A DNA stretch of 64,000 bases, taken from the NCBI RefSeq assembly GCF_000172415.1, contig NZ_ABLD01000015.1, positions 62,001-126,000 of the forward strand. The letters run 5' to 3'. This stretch comes from Paraburkholderia graminis C4D1M. GTDB lineage: Bacteria; Pseudomonadota; Gammaproteobacteria; Burkholderiales; Burkholderiaceae. The position numbers and the translations under genes are program-made. The notes under the pieces are model-generated. The model saw only the letters and a program-made list of their open reading frames with translations, ran no database searches and had not been told where the DNA came from. Positions 61,391 through 64,000 of this stretch are shown in pieces (position 1 is the first letter of the stretch; the number at the start of each line of letters is the position of its first letter).

Positions 61391-62536
61391 ATGCAGCATA
61401 AGCTGGCTCATAACACGGCACGCCGCTTCGACATCGTGGTCGCTGGCGGAGGACTCGTCGGCATGGCCATCGCCTATGGGCTCGTTCGTGCAGGCAAACG
61501 CGTGGCCGTATGCGACGGCGCTGACTCCGCGCATCGTGCGGCACGCGGCAATTTCGGGCTCGTCTGGGTACAAGGCAAGGGCGGCCGGTGCCTGCCCTAC
61601 GCGCAGTGGTCGCGTGAATCGTCCGAGCGCTGGGGCGCGTTCGCCGCGCAATTGCAGCGCAAGACCGGCGTGGATGCGGGCTTCGAACGTCCCGGCGGCA
61701 TCGAGTTGTGCGAAACCATCGAGCAGCTCGAAGCGGGCCGGCAGTTGCTGGAATCGATTCGCGCGCGCGACGCGTCGCTCACTTATGAGGTGCTCGATAT
61801 CCATGCGCTGAAGGCGCGCGTGCCCTCGGCATCGGACAAACTGGCGGGCGCGCTGTACTCGCCGCATGACGGACACGCGAGCCCGCTCTATACGTTGCGC
61901 GCGATGCAGCAGGCGTTCGCGCTCGCGGGCGGCACGTATCTGCCGCATCATGAAGTCCGCGAAATCCGCCCATATGTGGGCCGCTTCGAAATCGATACGC
62001 CGCACGGCACGCTGGAAGCCGAACGCGTGGTACTCGCCGCGGGCCTCGACAACCAGCGCCTGGCGCCAATGGTCGGCATGCTCGCGCCCATCACGCCCCT
62101 GCGCGGTCAGATCATGGTGACGGAGCGGCTCGCGCCGTTTCTCGACTATCCGACGCTGGTCGTGCGGCAGACGCCCGAAGGCTCGGTGCTACTCGGCGAC
62201 TCCGCTGAAGCCGTCGGCTTCGACGACGGCCAGACGCGCGCCGTCATGGCCGATATCGCGCGCCGCGCACGCACCGCATTTCCGGTGCTCGGGCATGCGC
62301 GCATCGTGCGCGCGTGGGGCGCGCTTCGCATCATGACGCCCGACGGCCTGCCGGTCTACGAGGAATCGTCCACGCATCCCGGCGCGTTCCTCGCCATCTG
62401 CCATAGCGGCGTGACGCTCGCCGCCGCCCATGCCGACGTGATCGCGCCGTGGATCGCGGGCGGCGCGCGACCTTCAATACTTGATCCCTTCGTCGCCACG
62501 CGTTTTTCGAATTCGACCGATGCCCACGTACTTTGA
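61391..62536 (+). CDS. FAD-dependent dehydrogenase beta subunit (HcnC/OoxB-like)
   Basis: 381 residues. FDIVVAGGGLVGMAIAYGLVRAGKRVAVCDG is the FAD loop; RGNFGLVWVQGKG and PLRGQIMVTERLAPF are typical of the DAO-fold beta subunits of hydrogen cyanide synthase, opine oxidase and D-hydroxyproline dehydrogenase; MTPDGLPVYEESSTHPGAF and CHSGVTLAAAHADVIAPWI end it. AGGAAA before the ATG at 61391. It overlaps the next gene by 17 bases. Confidence 0.88.
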   Translation: MQHKLAHNTARRFDIVVAGGGLVGMAIAYGLVRAGKRVAVCDGADSAHRAARGNFGLVWVQGKGGRCLPYAQWSRESSERWGAFAAQLQRKTGVDAGFERPGGIELCETIEQLEAGRQLLESIRARDASLTYEVLDIHALKARVPSASDKLAGALYSPHDGHASPLYTLRAMQQAFALAGGTYLPHHEVREIRPYVGRFEIDTPHGTLEAERVVLAAGLDNQRLAPMVGMLAPITPLRGQIMVTERLAPFLDYPTLVVRQTPEGSVLLGDSAEAVGFDDGQTRAVMADIARRARTAFPVLGHARIVRAWGALRIMTPDGLPVYEESSTHPGAFLAICHSGVTLAAAHADVIAPWIAGGARPSILDPFVATRFSNSTDAHVL

Positions 62537-62822
62537 ATCTCTCGTCACCTTGCCGGCGCCCACGGTGCGCGTCGATATCGACGGCACGCACCGGCATGTG
62601 CCGCAGCACTACACGGTCGCCGCGGCGTTGCTCGAAAGCGGCGCGCTCGCCTGCCGGACCACGCCCGTCAGCGGCGCCCCGCGCGGACCGTTCTGCATGA
62701 TGGGCGTGTGCTTCGACTGTCTCGTCGAAATCGACTGCGTGCCGAACGTGCAGGCGTGCATGACGCGCGTCTGCGACGGCATGCGGGTCCGCGCGATGTC
62801 CGGTAAAGCGAGGCTCGCATGA
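62520..62822 (+). CDS. 2Fe-2S subunit of the dehydrogenase (HcnA/OoxC-like)
   Basis: 100 residues. Cluster ligands Cys59, Cys64, Cys67 and Cys80 sit in the pattern PFCMMGVCFDC...QACM, as in the HcnA/gamma-subunit family; three more cysteines (45, 73, 85) are present. It moves electrons between the two flavin subunits. It starts inside the beta-subunit gene and overlaps the alpha-subunit gene by ATGA. Confidence 0.9.
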   Translation: MPTYFESLVTLPAPTVRVDIDGTHRHVPQHYTVAAALLESGALACRTTPVSGAPRGPFCMMGVCFDCLVEIDCVPNVQACMTRVCDGMRVRAMSGKARLA

Positions 62823-64000
62823 TGCAGCGTCCAGTGCAATCGACGTGCGATCTGCTGATCATCGGCGCGGGCCCGGCGGGCATGTCGGCGGCGATCGCTT
62901 CGCGCCGTGCGGGTCTCGATGTGATCGTCGCGGACGAAGGCGAGGCGCCCGGCGGACAGATTTATCGCAACGCCGCGCAGTCTCCGCTGAGCGATGCACA
63001 CGTGCTCGGCGACGAGTATCTCGGCGGACGCACGCTGATCGCGGCTTTCGATGCCAGCGGCGCGAAGCATCTGGCGCGCTGCGTCGTATGGCAGATCGCG
63101 CTTGAAAACGGCCGCGCCGTCGCGATGCTCACGCGCCGCGCGCAAGGTGCACAAGGTGCGCAACCTGGCGGCACGCTCGACATCTCGGCGCGCGCGGTGC
63201 TCGTCGCGACGGGCGCGCAGGAGCGTCCGTGGCCGGTGCGCGGCTGGACGCTGCCGGGCGTGATGGGTATCGGTGCGGCGCAAACGCTGCTCAAGTCGTC
63301 GGGACTCGCGCCATCGCAGGACGCGGTGCTCGCCGGTTGCGGGCCGCTGCTGTGGTTGTTCGCATGGCAGTTGCTGAATGCCGGACGCCGCGTGCGCGCC
63401 ATCATCGATACGACGCCGCGCGATGCGTGGCGCGCCGCCTTGCCTCATGCGCTGCCCGCGCTTGCAGGCGCCGATTATCTGCTGAAGGGTCTGCGCATGA
63501 TGCGCGCGGTAAAGCGCGCGGGCATCCCCATTTATCGCGGCGCAAGTGCGTTCTCGATCGAAGGCGAAGAGCGCGCCGAACGCGTGCATTTCGCCGACGA
63601 ACACGGCACGCGTCGTTCGATCGACACGTCGCTCGTGCTGCTGCATCAGGGCGTGATTCCTTCGACGCAACTGCCCCGCTCGCTCGGTTGCGAGCACGAA
63701 TGGGATGCGTCGTCGGCCTGCTGGCGCCCGCGCACCGATGCGCACGGACGCAGCACGGTCGAGCACGTATGGATCGCGGGCGACGGCGCGGGCATCGGCG
63801 GCGCGAAAGCGGCTGCGCACGCGGGCACGCTTGCGGCACTCGATATCTCGCGCGAACTCGGCGCGCTCGATGCCGCGTCGCGCGATGCACGCGGCCGTCG
63901 CTCGCGGCTCGCGATGAAACGGCATCTCGCCGTGCGCCCGCTGCTCGACGCGCTCTACACGCCGCCTGCCGCGCTGCGCCGCCCCGCCGACGACGTCATC
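62819..64000 (+). CDS. FAD/NAD-binding alpha subunit (HcnB/OoxA-like), runs off the window
   Basis: 394 codons are present without a stop; the family is about 450 to 480 residues. CDLLIIGAGPAGMSAAIAS is the first FAD loop; GGQIYRNAAQ follows; ALVATGAQERPWPVRGWTLPGVMG is written in the sequence as VLVATGAQERPWPVRGWTLP (residues ~130); HVWIAGDGAGIGGAKAAAHAG is the second FAD segment. The start is ATG at 62819, overlapping the previous stop. The three subunits form a membrane-linked dehydrogenase for an opine, D-hydroxyproline or related imino acid. Confidence 0.88.
   Translation, partial: MMQRPVQSTCDLLIIGAGPAGMSAAIASRRAGLDVIVADEGEAPGGQIYRNAAQSPLSDAHVLGDEYLGGRTLIAAFDASGAKHLARCVVWQIALENGRAVAMLTRRAQGAQGAQPGGTLDISARAVLVATGAQERPWPVRGWTLPGVMGIGAAQTLLKSSGLAPSQDAVLAGCGPLLWLFAWQLLNAGRRVRAIIDTTPRDAWRAALPHALPALAGADYLLKGLRMMRAVKRAGIPIYRGASAFSIEGEERAERVHFADEHGTRRSIDTSLVLLHQGVIPSTQLPRSLGCEHEWDASSACWRPRTDAHGRSTVEHVWIAGDGAGIGGAKAAAHAGTLAALDISRELGALDAASRDARGRRSRLAMKRHLAVRPLLDALYTPPAALRRPADDVI

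Noticed and set aside
1-64000. Search by eye for insertion sequences, CRISPR arrays, tRNA and rRNA genes
   Set aside because: No transposase-like protein, no regular spaced repeats and no tRNA-like cloverleaf were recognised.

Overview
The window is GC-rich, densely coded DNA with AGGAG-type ribosome binding sites and several TTG and GTG starts. Its contents are LysR, IclR, LacI and XRE regulators facing catabolic operons, MFS and ABC importers, CoA-linked enzymes and flavin oxidoreductases. This is typical of the accessory or second replicon of a Burkholderiaceae soil or plant-associated bacterium (Paraburkholderia or Caballeronia-like). That assignment is inferred from gene content and style, not from a search. 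I saw no rRNA, tRNA, CRISPR array, transposase, integrase or phage genes.

Region by region. (1) 1-3609: a leftward set (Tat-exported serine hydrolase, NmrA-type oxidoreductase, start of an aldo/keto reductase) with a divergent LysR gene. (2) 3935-12970: a small secreted Gly/Ser/Asn-rich protein, then an amide-use locus. It holds a stand-alone acetamidase/formamidase, a 791-residue protein in which a complete AraC-type regulator is fused to a second acetamidase/formamidase, a PuuE-like deacetylase, a polar-amino-acid ABC importer whose permease and ATPase are one protein, and a MetX-family hydrolase. (3) 13093-18341: a LacI regulator with three matching operators, divergent from a CaiB-type CoA transferase, an MFS carrier and a D-2-hydroxyacid dehydrogenase; the broken tail of a second CoA transferase follows. 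(4) 18655-28002: hyuAB, a divergent LysR gene, and a leftward operon of crotonase, MFS carrier, HMG-CoA-lyase-like enzyme and metallo-beta-lactamase-fold hydrolase. The promoter and 5-prime end of the LysR gene are duplicated upstream of this second operon (28229-28316). (5) 28865-35209: a DadA-like oxidase and MFS carrier with a LysR gene, then IclR, MFS carrier and a divergent type II dehydroquinase homologue. (6) 35222-46461: an XRE regulator divergent from a ribose-type ABC importer that runs into dehydrogenases, a YCII protein, hydroxyquinol 1,2-dioxygenase, maleylacetate reductase and a PRISE-type reductase. (7) 46472-48336: LysR and NmrA pair. (8) 48384-60336: a leftward amine/cyclic-amide operon (aldo/keto reductase, class III aminotransferase, two PuuB-like flavin oxidases, a second hyuAB pair, an orphan Tat-exported binding protein) with a divergent IclR gene. 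(9) 60365-64000: LysR divergent from a three-subunit flavin/2Fe-2S amine or imino-acid dehydrogenase operon cut by the window end.

The genes form self-contained modules, each with its own regulator, an importer or exported protein in most cases, and degradative enzymes. The most unusual items are the AraC-amidase fusion, the sugar-type transporter co-transcribed with a hydroxyquinol ring-cleavage pathway, and the duplicated LysR control region. Coordinates and starts were read from the sequence; functions come from recognised motifs without database searches.
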